This document shows positions 8,454 to 16,264 of a stretch of DNA of 64,000 bases, in pieces. The notes below the pieces were generated by a model. That model was given only the letters and a program-made list of their open reading frames with translations. It did not search any database and was not told the origin of the DNA. The stretch's first letter is position 1, and the number at the start of each line of letters is the position of its first letter. The stretch is from Mycobacterium sp. UM_CSW (lineage in GTDB: Bacteria; Actinomycetota; Actinomycetes; Mycobacteriales; Mycobacteriaceae): assembly GCF_000455205.1 (NCBI RefSeq), contig NZ_AUWQ01000038.1, forward strand, positions 1 through 64,000, in the 5' to 3' direction. Made by a program: the position numbers and the translations under genes.

Positions 8454-9062
8454 TCAGCGCCCGGCTTCTGCCGGCGCCGTCATGAGCGGCCGCTCGACCC
8501 GGTGCTTGATGCGGAGCAACAAACCCCGGGTGCCCAGCGCGAGCACCGGTCTGGCCAATTCCATCGCGAACACTTCGCCGGGATGGCGCAGGGCCAGCCG
8601 GGCGCGGGTCAAGAGCCGCACCCGGTCTTCCCAGTGCGGCTGGATGTGGAAGGACCACACCGCATTCCAGCGCAGGTCTTCCCGCGTGGCATTGAGCACG
8701 ATGTACTTCTCGGGCACGATCTGGGCGACGGTGAACGTCACGCCTTCGGGCAGCCCCGGCCAGCCGTCGGGGGCCAGGCGCAAGACGTCTCCTGCCGCAA
8801 GGTGTTTCGCCGACGGCGGCGAATCGGGCTCGCGCCGGCCATCGGCGAGCCGCATTAGCGCGGGCCACACTGCCGCCACCGGCGCGTCGATGTACACCGC
8901 CTCGGTGGTCTGGATCGCCGGGTCGGCCACCAACGCGTCGCCGGGCAGCAGCATCCGGCACTCCGCCTTGGTGGCCCCCCAATCGCGGTAATAGCGTCGC
9001 GCGCCGTACAGCATCGCGAGCAGCGCCGCCGTCTCAGTGATCCGCCTGGTCGCGTTGCCCAT
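8454..9062 (-). CDS. SRPBCC-fold lipid/polyketide-binding-like protein
   Basis: A 202-residue protein with an N-terminal hydrophobic stretch (ETAALLAMLYGARRYYRDWGA). It continues into a START/SRPBCC-like domain: EAVYIDAPVAAVWPALMRL, a central strand region, and WNAVWSFHIQPHWEDRVRLLTRARL. Such folds bind hydrophobic ligands; the ligand here is unknown. ATG 9062 was chosen because the longer GTG at 9140 would start only 3 bp from the DosR box. It is the first gene of the minus-strand run 9062-5635. Confidence 0.75.
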   Translation of the reverse strand: MGNATRRITETAALLAMLYGARRYYRDWGATKAECRMLLPGDALVADPAIQTTEAVYIDAPVAAVWPALMRLADGRREPDSPPSAKHLAAGDVLRLAPDGWPGLPEGVTFTVAQIVPEKYIVLNATREDLRWNAVWSFHIQPHWEDRVRLLTRARLALRHPGEVFAMELARPVLALGTRGLLLRIKHRVERPLMTAPAEAGR

Positions 9063-9143
9063 GGCGCCAGTGTGGGCGGGCGGTCGGACCGCCCGCCAGG
9101 GTCGATGGTCCCCGCGGCAGCGCCGATGTGCTCTCGTCACCGG

Positions 9144-9163
9144 CTCGGGACTTTGGGCCCTAT
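9144..9163. promoter_or_regulatory. DosR box between divergent genes
   Basis: The 20-mer CTCGGGACTTTGGGCCCTAT fits the DosR consensus TTSGGGACTWWAGTCCCSAA well (GGGACTTTGGGCCC core). It lies about 90 bp from both the SRPBCC start (9062) and the small-protein start (9250), so it may serve both directions. The protease and stress-protein genes behind it are homologues of known DosR-regulon members, which supports the call. Confidence 0.75.
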
Positions 9164-9249
9164 CCGGTATCGGCGCGTGACGAAATAATGACTTCGTCTG
9201 ACGTAACTTGGCTGCGGCGGTTGCGGCTGAACAAAGGAGACTGACGGTT

Positions 9250-9480
9250 ATGGGTGGTAGCCCGCCGTTGTTATTGTCCGATTCCGACGTTGACGCCCTC
9301 GCGGGTGAATTCTTGCGCTCGCACTACCTGGGTCCCATCTATGCCGACTGGTCGCCCGACCGGCGCCTGGACACGTTCCTGCGGCGGCGCGGTCTGCCCC
9401 GCGTGGCCGACGACGGTGATCTCGCGAAGACCGTGCTGGATCGCATCATGGCCCGCGTGAGCGGCGGGGCGCGCGGCTAG
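9250..9480 (+). CDS. Small hypothetical protein, 76 aa
   Basis: The ORF begins at ATG 9250 behind AAGGAGA and encodes 76 residues (MGGSPPLLLSDSDVDALAGE ...), acidic at the start and arginine-rich in the middle (DRRLDTFLRRRGL). The DosR box at 9144-9163 is upstream. Its TAG stop overlaps the convergent acyltransferase stop in a shared CTAG. No family is recognised. The good ribosome site and position in a DosR-controlled divergent pair support it as a real gene. Confidence 0.65.
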   Translation: MGGSPPLLLSDSDVDALAGEFLRSHYLGPIYADWSPDRRLDTFLRRRGLPRVADDGDLAKTVLDRIMARVSGGARG

Positions 9481-10883
9481 CCGCTGCGCGCACCCACGGA
9501 TGCCTCGAGCTCGGCCAGGCACTCCTCGGTGAGCGGGATCAGCTCCTCGATGTCGGGCACCACATCGGCACCGGCGGCGTAACCGAATCCGATGCGGTCG
9601 GCGTATGAACACGTCGTCACATTAAGTGCCATCCCGTCGTAGACGGTGGACACCGGATAGATCTCCTCGAGACGCGCTCCGTTCCAATACATTTCGCTGC
9701 GCGGGCCGGGCACGTGCGAGATGGGCAGGTTGTATCCGGTGCGCAGCTTCGGCGTGAAAGGCAGCAGCGGGAAAATCACCGTCGCGGCGATGCTGCCCGC
9801 GGCGGTCAGCAGCGATGCCGTCGATCCGCGCTTGGCCACCCACTGCTTTCCTTCCGACATCGATCGGTGGATCAGGTCCAGCCGCGCGGCGGGATCGGCC
9901 ATGTCGGTGCCCAACGGGCACAGCCACAGACCGAACATGTTGCCGTGCTGGTCATTTCCCTCGTCACGCTCGCGAGCGCGCACCGTGATCGGGCAGGCCG
10001 CCACCAGGGACCGCTCCGGCAGCTCGCCACGCTCGAGCATCCAGCGGCGCACCGCGCCGGCCACCAGGGCGGTCACCACGTCGTTGCCGGTGACCCCGGC
10101 CGCCCGCTGCACCGCTTCGATGCGCTCCCTCGGCCAGCTGGCGGCCGCGACGGCACGTTCGTGTCCGAGATGGCCGTTGAACCGCGTGTAGGGCGCACCG
10201 AAAGGCAGCACGGTCGTGTGGCCGACCAGGCTGTCGAGCACGGTCGACAGCTCGCCCGTGACGGCCCGCCCGATCAGCCCGACGCTCGACGTCGCCGCGC
10301 CGAGCAGCGATCGCAGCGGCGCGACAAGACGCGACGCCAGCCCGCCCCGTTCCGACTGCGGCGCCTCGGGACGGCGGTCGGCGTAGAACGGCGGCATCGA
10401 CCGGCGTTGTGGGTCGGCGCTCAGTGCGTCGGCGATCATCCGGAAGCCCGCGACACCATCGATGACGGTGTGGTGCACCTTGATGTAGAGCGCGAATCGG
10501 CCGCCATCGAGGCCGTCGATCAGATACGACATCCACATCGGCCGGGAGCGATCGAGGCGCTCCGCGTCCAGCTCACCGATGAGCCGCCAGAACTCGCCAA
10601 GGTCCCCCGACACGGTGCGGCGCTGGCAGTGTCGGCTCAGATCGACGTCGCGCATTTCCCGCCACACCCACACTCCCCCGGTGTCCACGCCACTGTGCGG
10701 ATACCTGCGCAGCCGCGGATCGATCGGATGATTACCGGCGAGCGTCTCGCCATACAGCTCGTCGACGAAATCCGGCCCGGCGTCCTCCGGCGGCGACAGG
10801 ATCAGCACCGCACCGACATGCATCGGGCTGGCCACCAGCTCCGCGGCCATCATCGCCACGTCCAGCGGGTCCATGGGGGCCAT
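9477..10883 (-). CDS. WS/DGAT-type wax ester/triacylglycerol synthase
   Basis: A 468-residue bifunctional acyltransferase of the WS/DGAT family. The active-site motif is seen as KVHHTVIDGVAGFRM (HHxxxDG) near residue 138. The conserved C-terminal block is YNLPISHVPGPRSEMYWNGARLEEIYP-like (the NxxxSNVPGP region), followed by LNVTTCSYADRIGFG. These enzymes esterify acyl-CoA to diacylglycerol or alcohol, storing fat in dormant mycobacteria. It follows the Rv2627c-like gene by 9 bp. Its place in the DosR-boxed block suggests hypoxic induction, like tgs1. It is not claimed to be the Tgs1 orthologue. Confidence 0.9.
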   Translation of the reverse strand: MAPMDPLDVAMMAAELVASPMHVGAVLILSPPEDAGPDFVDELYGETLAGNHPIDPRLRRYPHSGVDTGGVWVWREMRDVDLSRHCQRRTVSGDLGEFWRLIGELDAERLDRSRPMWMSYLIDGLDGGRFALYIKVHHTVIDGVAGFRMIADALSADPQRRSMPPFYADRRPEAPQSERGGLASRLVAPLRSLLGAATSSVGLIGRAVTGELSTVLDSLVGHTTVLPFGAPYTRFNGHLGHERAVAAASWPRERIEAVQRAAGVTGNDVVTALVAGAVRRWMLERGELPERSLVAACPITVRARERDEGNDQHGNMFGLWLCPLGTDMADPAARLDLIHRSMSEGKQWVAKRGSTASLLTAAGSIAATVIFPLLPFTPKLRTGYNLPISHVPGPRSEMYWNGARLEEIYPVSTVYDGMALNVTTCSYADRIGFGYAAGADVVPDIEELIPLTEECLAELEASVGARSG

Positions 10884-10892
10884 CTCGCCCGC

Positions 10893-12143
10893 CTACGCGG
10901 GGCGGTCGCGCCGGGTCGGCGGCGCGTCGAGGAGCCCCGATTGCCGCAGCGCGTCCCACACGAATTTCTGTACCGGCCGCGACCGGAAGAATCCGGTGTG
11001 ACCGCCTGGGTACCAGACGATTTCGGGTTTGCCCCAGTGCTCCCAGAGGCGGACCACCTGCTCGCGCGGGTGCACGACCCGGTCGGCGACGCCGGCATAG
11101 ATGAAGCGGCCCGGCATCGGCACCAGCGGTTCGAGCGACAGCGGCGACGTCATCCGGCCGAGGGGTTCGGCCAACTCCATCGTGCGCCGGCGCGGGTCGC
11201 CTTTGCTCAGGCCGGAGTGGCGCCCCAGCAGCTGCACCAGGTCGGCCACCGGGACGCCGAGGATGGCGCAGGTGAGGCCCTTTTCGAGGCTGGCGACCAG
11301 CGACGCGATGTAGCCGCCGAGCGAAAGGCTGTTCAACCCGATCAGCGAGTCGGGCTCCTGCAACCGAATCCAGGACAACAGCCTGCGGATGTCCCACACC
11401 GCGTGACCCGTCGCATGCACGTCGTCGAGGATGTCCTCGCCGGGAAACACCACGCCCTTCGGCAGCCCGCGGGCCCGTGGGCCGTGCATCGGCAGCACCG
11501 GCATGACGACGTTGAGACCCAGTTCGTCGTGCAGCTTCCAGGCGCGGAACAAAGCGAGATCCAATGGGGCCCGGCCCATCTCGGTTCCGTGCACGCACAC
11601 CAGCCAGGGCCGTGGTTCGGGATGACGCAGCAACAGCGCGTACTCGCGCCTGTTCGCGGTGTAGCCCATCCACCGCTGGCCGCCCGGCTCGCCGGGCCGA
11701 GGCAGGTATCCGCTGTCGAAGGACAGGCGATACAGGGTGCGTTTGCGCCCCTTGACCTGTTGGACCGTGACGTCCGAAAGCGGCGGCGGCGCCCCGAAGA
11801 ATCTCTTCGGGTGATCGAGCCATCCGCGCTCGCCGTAGAAGTCCAGGGCCGCGACCACTTCCCGGCTGATGCGGTCGAACGCCCGGGGCTCGCTCACCGG
11901 CCGTCGCGCCTTCAGGCCCAGCAGGACGACCTCGTCGCGAAAAGCCTGCAGTGCCAGCGCCAGGGTGGGGCGCGCAATCGGTAGCCCGCCCTCCTCCTTG
12001 TCGAGGTAGTCGCGCCACGATTCGGTGAGGTAGAGGCCGGTGTGCATGAACGGGCGGACGGCGTTGCCCAGCCCGCCGATCAGGGGCGGATTCCAGCGCG
12101 GATCGCCCGGTCGCTGACCGTCGTCGCCGGCGGCGTCTGACAT
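10893..12143 (-). CDS. Alpha/beta-hydrolase-like dormancy protein (Rv2627c-like)
   Basis: A 416-residue protein starting at ATG 12143. The N-terminal half has MHTGLYLTESWRDYLD and an ARPTLALALQAFRDE region. The C-terminal half is alpha/beta-hydrolase-like: PWLVCVHGTEMGRA oxyanion region, GLNSLSLGGYIASLVASL nucleophile elbow (G-x-S-x-x-G variant) and YAGVADRVVHPRE plus GGHTGFF for the acid and His. It strongly resembles M. tuberculosis Rv2627c, a DosR-regulon member of unknown substrate. At least two DosR-like boxes precede it, and the acyltransferase gene follows in the same operon. Confidence 0.87.
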   Translation of the reverse strand: MSDAAGDDGQRPGDPRWNPPLIGGLGNAVRPFMHTGLYLTESWRDYLDKEEGGLPIARPTLALALQAFRDEVVLLGLKARRPVSEPRAFDRISREVVAALDFYGERGWLDHPKRFFGAPPPLSDVTVQQVKGRKRTLYRLSFDSGYLPRPGEPGGQRWMGYTANRREYALLLRHPEPRPWLVCVHGTEMGRAPLDLALFRAWKLHDELGLNVVMPVLPMHGPRARGLPKGVVFPGEDILDDVHATGHAVWDIRRLLSWIRLQEPDSLIGLNSLSLGGYIASLVASLEKGLTCAILGVPVADLVQLLGRHSGLSKGDPRRRTMELAEPLGRMTSPLSLEPLVPMPGRFIYAGVADRVVHPREQVVRLWEHWGKPEIVWYPGGHTGFFRSRPVQKFVWDALRQSGLLDAPPTRRDRPA

Positions 12144-12176
12144 GGCCGCACGCTAACACCCGCCCGAATCGGCGCG

Positions 12177-12246
12177 TTAGGGACTTACGGCCCGGTCGCG
12201 GTCGCGGGAAGTCCCCGGATGCCCGGGTGAGGACTTTAGCCACTCG
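12177..12246. promoter_or_regulatory. Pair of DosR-like boxes in divergent promoter
   Basis: Box 1 is TTAGGGACTTACGGCCCGGT at 12177-12196. Box 2 is GTGAGGACTTTAGCCACTCG at 12227-12246. The centres are 50 bp apart, and a further half-site-like GGGAAGTCCCC lies between them. They sit between the Rv2627c-like gene (start 12143) and the small plus-strand gene (start 12319). Multiple spaced boxes are typical of strongly induced DosR promoters. Confidence 0.7.
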
Positions 12247-12318
12247 TCGGGTCGACCAGCCGGCCGTAACGTCAGGGCGTCGGCAGCATGCCGAAGCGCC
12301 GAGTTCAAGGAGCTTGAA

Positions 12319-12591
12319 ATGGCAAAGGCATCGGAAAAGAAACCGAAAAAGTCCGAGCCCCGCTGGGCGGAATTGTCCGACGAGGTGCTCGAGTCGGTCG
12401 AGGCCGGCCGTAAGCAGGCGATCGAGGCCGTCCGCAAGTTCGTCGACGAGGTGGGACCCGTGTTGCCCGAGCAGTCCCGACGCAAAGCAGTCGTCGACGC
12501 GGCCCTCAACCTGGCCGACGACTTGGTGGCCGCGCGGATGGAGTTCTTCCGCAGCGTGGTGCGCAGCGCCGGCGAGGCGATGAGCAAATAG
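12319..12591 (+). CDS. Small helical hypothetical protein, 90 aa
   Basis: A 90-residue, highly charged protein: lysine-rich N terminus (AKASEKKPKKSEP), then amphipathic helices (VLESVEAGRKQAIEAVRKFV and DAALNLADDLVAARMEFFRS). A strong AAGGAG ribosome site precedes ATG 12319. It is divergent from the Rv2627c-like gene and shares its DosR-boxed intergenic region. No enzymatic domain is visible; the composition suggests a small helical, perhaps nucleic-acid- or membrane-associated, protein. Function unknown. Confidence 0.8.
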   Translation: MAKASEKKPKKSEPRWAELSDEVLESVEAGRKQAIEAVRKFVDEVGPVLPEQSRRKAVVDAALNLADDLVAARMEFFRSVVRSAGEAMSK

Positions 12592-12606
12592 CCCTCACCC
12601 GCGCGA

Positions 12607-13089
12607 TCACGAGGCGGCCGGCGAGCCCGCGACGCGCTCGCGCAGCTGCGCGGCGAAGTCCGCGGCCCGGTCGAGGTCGTGGTCGTTGGGCCGTCCGCGG
12701 TTGATGCCGCCGATGAATCCGAACGGCCCCATGGTGTCGAACCCGCGGCAGGAGAACGCATCGAGCACGTCGAAGCCCTTCGCCGCCAACTGGTTTCGAA
12801 CTGGCTTGTTGTAATCCAGCAACGGGACCTCGCTCGCGCCGCTGGTGAAGAAGGTGAAGGCGCGGGGTCCGCGAACGCGCGGCAGGCGGCGGATCAACGC
12901 CCGCAGCCTGGCGTCCACGCTCATGTAATAGATGCCGGACCCGAAGCCGACGAGGTCGTATTCGCAGAGCTTCTCGGGGTCCACCGATTCGGGTTCGACG
13001 ACCTCGGCGCCCAGCACCTCGGCCATCCGGTCGGCCACCCGACGGGTGTTGCCGTGCGATTTCGAAACGCAGACGATGAGCGACTTCAT
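12607..13089 (-). CDS. Flavodoxin family protein
   Basis: A 160-residue flavodoxin-like protein. It starts MKSLIVCVSKSHGNTRRVAD, where SKSHGNT is the FMN phosphate-binding loop. YDLVGFGSGIYYMSVD and AFTFFTSGASE form the further flavin-contact loops. Length is normal for a short-chain flavodoxin, which carries low-potential electrons or acts as a quinone reductase. It is divergent from the FadD gene with a DosR box in between, so hypoxic control is likely. Confidence 0.85.
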   Translation of the reverse strand: MKSLIVCVSKSHGNTRRVADRMAEVLGAEVVEPESVDPEKLCEYDLVGFGSGIYYMSVDARLRALIRRLPRVRGPRAFTFFTSGASEVPLLDYNKPVRNQLAAKGFDVLDAFSCRGFDTMGPFGFIGGINRGRPNDHDLDRAADFAAQLRERVAGSPAAS

Positions 13090-13122
13090 GGCTCAATGCT
13101 GCGCGTAGCGCACCGCGGCGGG

Positions 13123-13142
13123 TAAGGGACTTTGTCCCCTAT
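13123..13142. promoter_or_regulatory. DosR box between flavodoxin and FadD genes
   Basis: TAAGGGACTTTGTCCCCTAT matches the DosR palindrome closely (GGGACTTTGTCCC core). It lies 34 bp before the flavodoxin start (13089) and 62 bp before the FadD start (13204), so it could drive either or both. Confidence 0.75.
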
Positions 13143-13203
13143 CCTCCGCCGAAGAGCCGCAGAACAGTGAGGTTTTCAAGCCCGTCACCGATGGATCGAA
13201 GAC

Positions 13204-15042
13204 ATGACAGCAACACTCGCCGCACTGGAAAAGCCCGACCTCTCCAAGATCGAGAACCGGGCGCCGTCGGTGGCACGGATGTTCGTCGACCGCGTCGCCG
13301 CCACCCCGGACACCGAAGCGTTCCGGTATCCGCAGAACGGCGGCTGGGAGCGCGTGACGTGGCGGCAGGTCGGCGAGCGTGTGCAGCGCATCGCCGCCGG
13401 CCTGATCGCCTTGGGCATCCAACCGGAGGACCGGGTGGCGCTGGCATCGGCGACGCGATACGAGTGGGTGCTCGTCGATTTCGGCGTCTTGTGTGCCGGC
13501 GCGGCGACGACGACGGTGTACCCGACGACCATCGCCGCCGACGTCGCCTATATCGTGGCCAACTCGGGAAGCCGGGTGGTGGTCGCCGAAAACCAGGCGC
13601 AGGTCGACAAACTCGTCGAGCACCGCGCGGAACTGCCCGACGTGACCCAGGTGGTGATCATCGACGGCAACGGCGACGGCGACTGGGTCATCACCCTGGG
13701 CGAGCTCGAACAGCGCGGCAAGCAACTTCTGGCCGACTCGCACCACGCGGTCGAGGAGCGGGTCGCCGCCGTCGGGCCGGACCAGCTGGCCAGCCTGATC
13801 TACACCTCCGGAACGACCGGGCGGCCGAAGGGCGTGCGGCTGACCCACGGCGCCTGGACCTACACCGCCGCTGCCATCGACTCGTTGGCCGTGCTCGGCC
13901 CCGACGACCTCAACTTCCTGTGGCTGCCCTTGGCGCACTCGTTCGGCAAGGTGATGCTGGCGCTGCCGCTGTTGATTGGCTTCCCGACCGCGATAGACGG
14001 GCGCGTCGAGAAGATCGTCGACAACCTGGCGGTGCTGCACCCGACCGTCATGGGCGCCGCGCCGCGGATCTTCGAGAAGGCACACGCCCGCATCGAGCAG
14101 ATGATCGCCGAGGAGGGCGGCCTGAAGAAGCGGATCTTCGACTGGTCGATCCGGGTGGGCCTGAAGGTGTCCGCGGCCAGGCAGGCCGGCGAAAAGCCTT
14201 CGCTGGCAGCGTCGCTCGCCTACCGGGTGGCGGACCGGCTGGTGTTCTCCACGATCCGGGAGCGCTTCGGCGGGCGGGTGCGGTTCTTCGTCTCCGCCGC
14301 CGCCGCGCTGGACCGCAACGTCGCGCAGTGGTTCGACGCTGTCGGCATCACCGTGCTCGAGGGCTATGGGCTCACCGAGACCTCCGCCGCGTCCTTCATC
14401 AACCGCCCCAACGCTTATCGCTTCGGGACGGTGGGCTGGCCGTTCCCCGCCACCGAGGTGAAGATCGCCGACGACGGCGAGATCATGCTGCGGGGCCCGG
14501 GGGTGATGACGTCGTACCACGATTTGCCCGAGGCCACCGCCGAGGCGCTCGACGACGACGGCTGGTTCCGCACCGGCGACATCGGCGAGATCGACGCCGA
14601 CGGCTACCTGCGCATCACCGACCGCAAGAAGGACATGTTCAAGACGTCGCAGGGCAAGTACGTGGCGCCGGCGGCGATCGAGGTGCGGTTCAAGGGCCTT
14701 TGCCCGTACGCGGGTGAGCTGCTGGTGATCGGGGAGGCCAAGCCCTACTGCGTGGCGCTGGTCAGCCTCGACGGCGAGGCGATCACGGACTGGGCCGGCA
14801 AGAATGGCCTGGGCGGCAAGTCGTTCGCCGAGATCGCGCGCGACGAGCGCACCCGGGAACTGATCGCCGGCTACATCGACGCGCTGAACGCGGAGCTGAA
14901 TCGCTGGGAGCAGATCAAGAAATTCACGGTCCTGGACCGCGAACTGTCCATCGAATCCGGCGACCTGACGCCCAGCATGAAGCTGCGCCGCAAGGTCGTC
15001 GTCGGCAAGGCCGCGGACGACATCTCGGCTCTCTACGGATAG
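13204..15042 (+). CDS. fadD: Long-chain acyl-CoA synthetase (FadD15-type)
   Basis: A 612-residue adenylate-forming ligase. The P-loop is LIYTSGTTGRPKGVRLTHG (about residue 198), followed by ANL motifs EGYGLTETSAA and WFRTGDIGEIDADGYLRITDRKKDMFKTSQGKYVAP (given in parts). It activates fatty acids to acyl-CoA through an acyl-adenylate. The insert-rich C-terminal domain is typical of long-chain FadD15-like enzymes. It sits in the DosR-boxed block with a WS/DGAT enzyme, so it may supply acyl-CoA for fat storage under hypoxia (inference). Confidence 0.9.
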   Translation: MTATLAALEKPDLSKIENRAPSVARMFVDRVAATPDTEAFRYPQNGGWERVTWRQVGERVQRIAAGLIALGIQPEDRVALASATRYEWVLVDFGVLCAGAATTTVYPTTIAADVAYIVANSGSRVVVAENQAQVDKLVEHRAELPDVTQVVIIDGNGDGDWVITLGELEQRGKQLLADSHHAVEERVAAVGPDQLASLIYTSGTTGRPKGVRLTHGAWTYTAAAIDSLAVLGPDDLNFLWLPLAHSFGKVMLALPLLIGFPTAIDGRVEKIVDNLAVLHPTVMGAAPRIFEKAHARIEQMIAEEGGLKKRIFDWSIRVGLKVSAARQAGEKPSLAASLAYRVADRLVFSTIRERFGGRVRFFVSAAAALDRNVAQWFDAVGITVLEGYGLTETSAASFINRPNAYRFGTVGWPFPATEVKIADDGEIMLRGPGVMTSYHDLPEATAEALDDDGWFRTGDIGEIDADGYLRITDRKKDMFKTSQGKYVAPAAIEVRFKGLCPYAGELLVIGEAKPYCVALVSLDGEAITDWAGKNGLGGKSFAEIARDERTRELIAGYIDALNAELNRWEQIKKFTVLDRELSIESGDLTPSMKLRRKVVVGKAADDISALYG

Positions 15043-15070
15043 CGCCGCGCTCCCTTTCTCCGGTCGCGCG

Positions 15071-15352
15071 TCAGCGGTGCAGACCCGTGACGGGTTCGTG
15101 GGTGCTGGCCTGGATATCGGTTGAGGTCAAGGCCAACAGCTGATTCGACAGATCGGACAGCGCGCGGGCGATCGCCAGTTCGTCGCCGATCTGGGCGACC
15201 GGCCGGTCGGCGGGATCCAGCCGCGCCAGGCCCACCCCGACGAACTTCTTGCCCGCCCAGGCCAGCCGCGCCTTGGCGCGGGTGCGCTCTTCGTGCTCTT
15301 CGACCACCAGGTCGATTTGGCAGGTCTTGGTGCCGTCAGCCTTGCCGGTCAT
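15071..15352 (-). CDS. DUF1876 domain protein (Rv2632c/Rv1738-like)
   Basis: A 93-residue protein of the DUF1876 family: [22 protein letters not shown], then [37 protein letters not shown]. Known members (Rv1738, Rv2632c) are small alpha/beta proteins strongly induced in hypoxia. The Rv1738 structure resembles ribosome hibernation factors. A DosR-like 20-mer lies 67-85 bp upstream. It is tail-to-tail with the FadD gene. Confidence 0.88.
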   Translation of the reverse strand: MTGKADGTKTCQIDLVVEEHEERTRAKARLAWAGKKFVGVGLARLDPADRPVAQIGDELAIARALSDLSNQLLALTSTDIQASTHEPVTGLHR

Positions 15353-15418
15353 CGCCAGTCTCCTTGTCTTGCCGGGTATTAGCCCACCTAGATGCGACCA
15401 CCGGCCGACGCCGCGAAG

Positions 15419-15437
15419 TAGGGGCGAAAGTCACCAG
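15419..15437 (-). promoter_or_regulatory. DosR-like box upstream of DUF1876 gene
   Basis: On the minus strand the sequence reads CTGGTGACTTTCGCCCCTA. Its core GTGACTTTCGCCCC matches 11 of 14 consensus positions and resembles the box at 4666-4679. The placement upstream of a DUF1876 gene, a known DosR target family, raises its credibility. Confidence 0.5.
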
Positions 15438-15495
15438 TGCGCACGGCACGGGCGTGAAACAGTTTTCGACGGGATGCCGACCATTCAGCAAATTG

Positions 15496-15569
15496 GTCGA
15501 TAAACGAACCGTCGATATTAATCGACAATATTGTTGGTTGTAATCAACAATTCGTTGACTTATATCGAC
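15496..15569. promoter_or_regulatory. AT-rich operator cluster before the EthR-like gene
   Basis: Repeated GTCGAT/ATCGAC half-sites occur at 15496-15501, 15511-15516, 15521-15526 and 15564-15569. A 20-bp inverted repeat TTGTTGGTTGTAATCAACAA lies at 15531-15550. GTCGAT...ATCGAC at 15511-15526 is a near-perfect 16-bp palindrome. The tract is far more AT-rich than its surroundings. It resembles the multi-site GTCGA-containing EthR operator in design and is the likely autoregulatory site of the gene at 15617. Confidence 0.6.
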
Positions 15570-15616
15570 GCGTCCATAAAGTAACTTTCGTGGACGACCT
15601 CGCGCAGGCCGAGTAG

Positions 15617-16264
15617 ATGCACGCCTCCCGCGGCCGCCGCCCGTCGCATCATTCGGGCGACGACCGCGAGCAAGCCATCCTGGCCACCGCGGAGCGCCTC
15701 CTGCAGGAGCGGCCGCTGGCCGACTTCTCGGTCGACGATCTGGCGAAGGGCGCGGGCATTTCCCGTCCGACTTTCTACTTTTATTTCCAGTCGAAGAACG
15801 CCGTGTTGCTGTCGCTGCTGGACCAGATGAACGGCAAGGCGCACGCGGCGCTTACGGCATTGGGCGGCAAGCTGTTCGGCGACCCCGCGACGCTGTGGCG
15901 GGCACGCATCGAGGCCTTCTTCGAGGTGTCGGGCTCGCATCGGGCGGTCGCCGTGGCGGGCGCCGCGGCGAAGGCCACCAACCCCGAGGTCCGGCAGCTG
16001 TGGTCGACGCTCATGCAGAAGTGGATCTCGCACACCACGGCGGCGATCAAGGCCGAGCGCCGCCGCGGCGCCGCCCCGGACACCTACCCGGCCGAGGATC
16101 TGTCCGTCGCGCTGAACATGTTGAGCGAGCGGGTGATGGCCGCGACGTTCACCGCCGAGGAGCCGGCGATCCCCGAGGACCGCGTGATCGACATGCTGGT
16201 GCACATCTGGATGGCCAGCATCTACAAGGCCGACGCCGAGGCGTTGGCCACTAGCGGTTTTTGA
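15617..16264 (+). CDS. TetR-family regulator, EthR-like
   Basis: A 215-residue TetR protein. Its DNA-binding domain (ILATAERLLQERPLADFSVD, then DLAKGAGISRPTFYFYFQSK) is nearly the same as that of M. tuberculosis EthR. Similarity continues through LWSTLMQKWISHT and LVHIWMASIY near the C terminus. EthR represses the ethA Baeyer-Villiger monooxygenase gene, but no ethA-like gene is next to it here. The downstream convergent gene is pcaB, overlapping by 14 bp. It may therefore be a paralogue with another target. Operator candidates lie immediately upstream. Confidence 0.87.
   Translation: MHASRGRRPSHHSGDDREQAILATAERLLQERPLADFSVDDLAKGAGISRPTFYFYFQSKNAVLLSLLDQMNGKAHAALTALGGKLFGDPATLWRARIEAFFEVSGSHRAVAVAGAAAKATNPEVRQLWSTLMQKWISHTTAAIKAERRRGAAPDTYPAEDLSVALNMLSERVMAATFTAEEPAIPEDRVIDMLVHIWMASIYKADAEALATSGF

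Noticed and set aside
8454-9140. Longer SRPBCC start at GTG 9140
   Set aside because: It would begin 3 bp from a good DosR box, and the extra 26 residues look like non-coding translation.
15617-16264. EthR with its usual target ethA next to it
   Set aside because: No Baeyer-Villiger monooxygenase gene is adjacent. The neighbour is pcaB, so only EthR-like is claimed.
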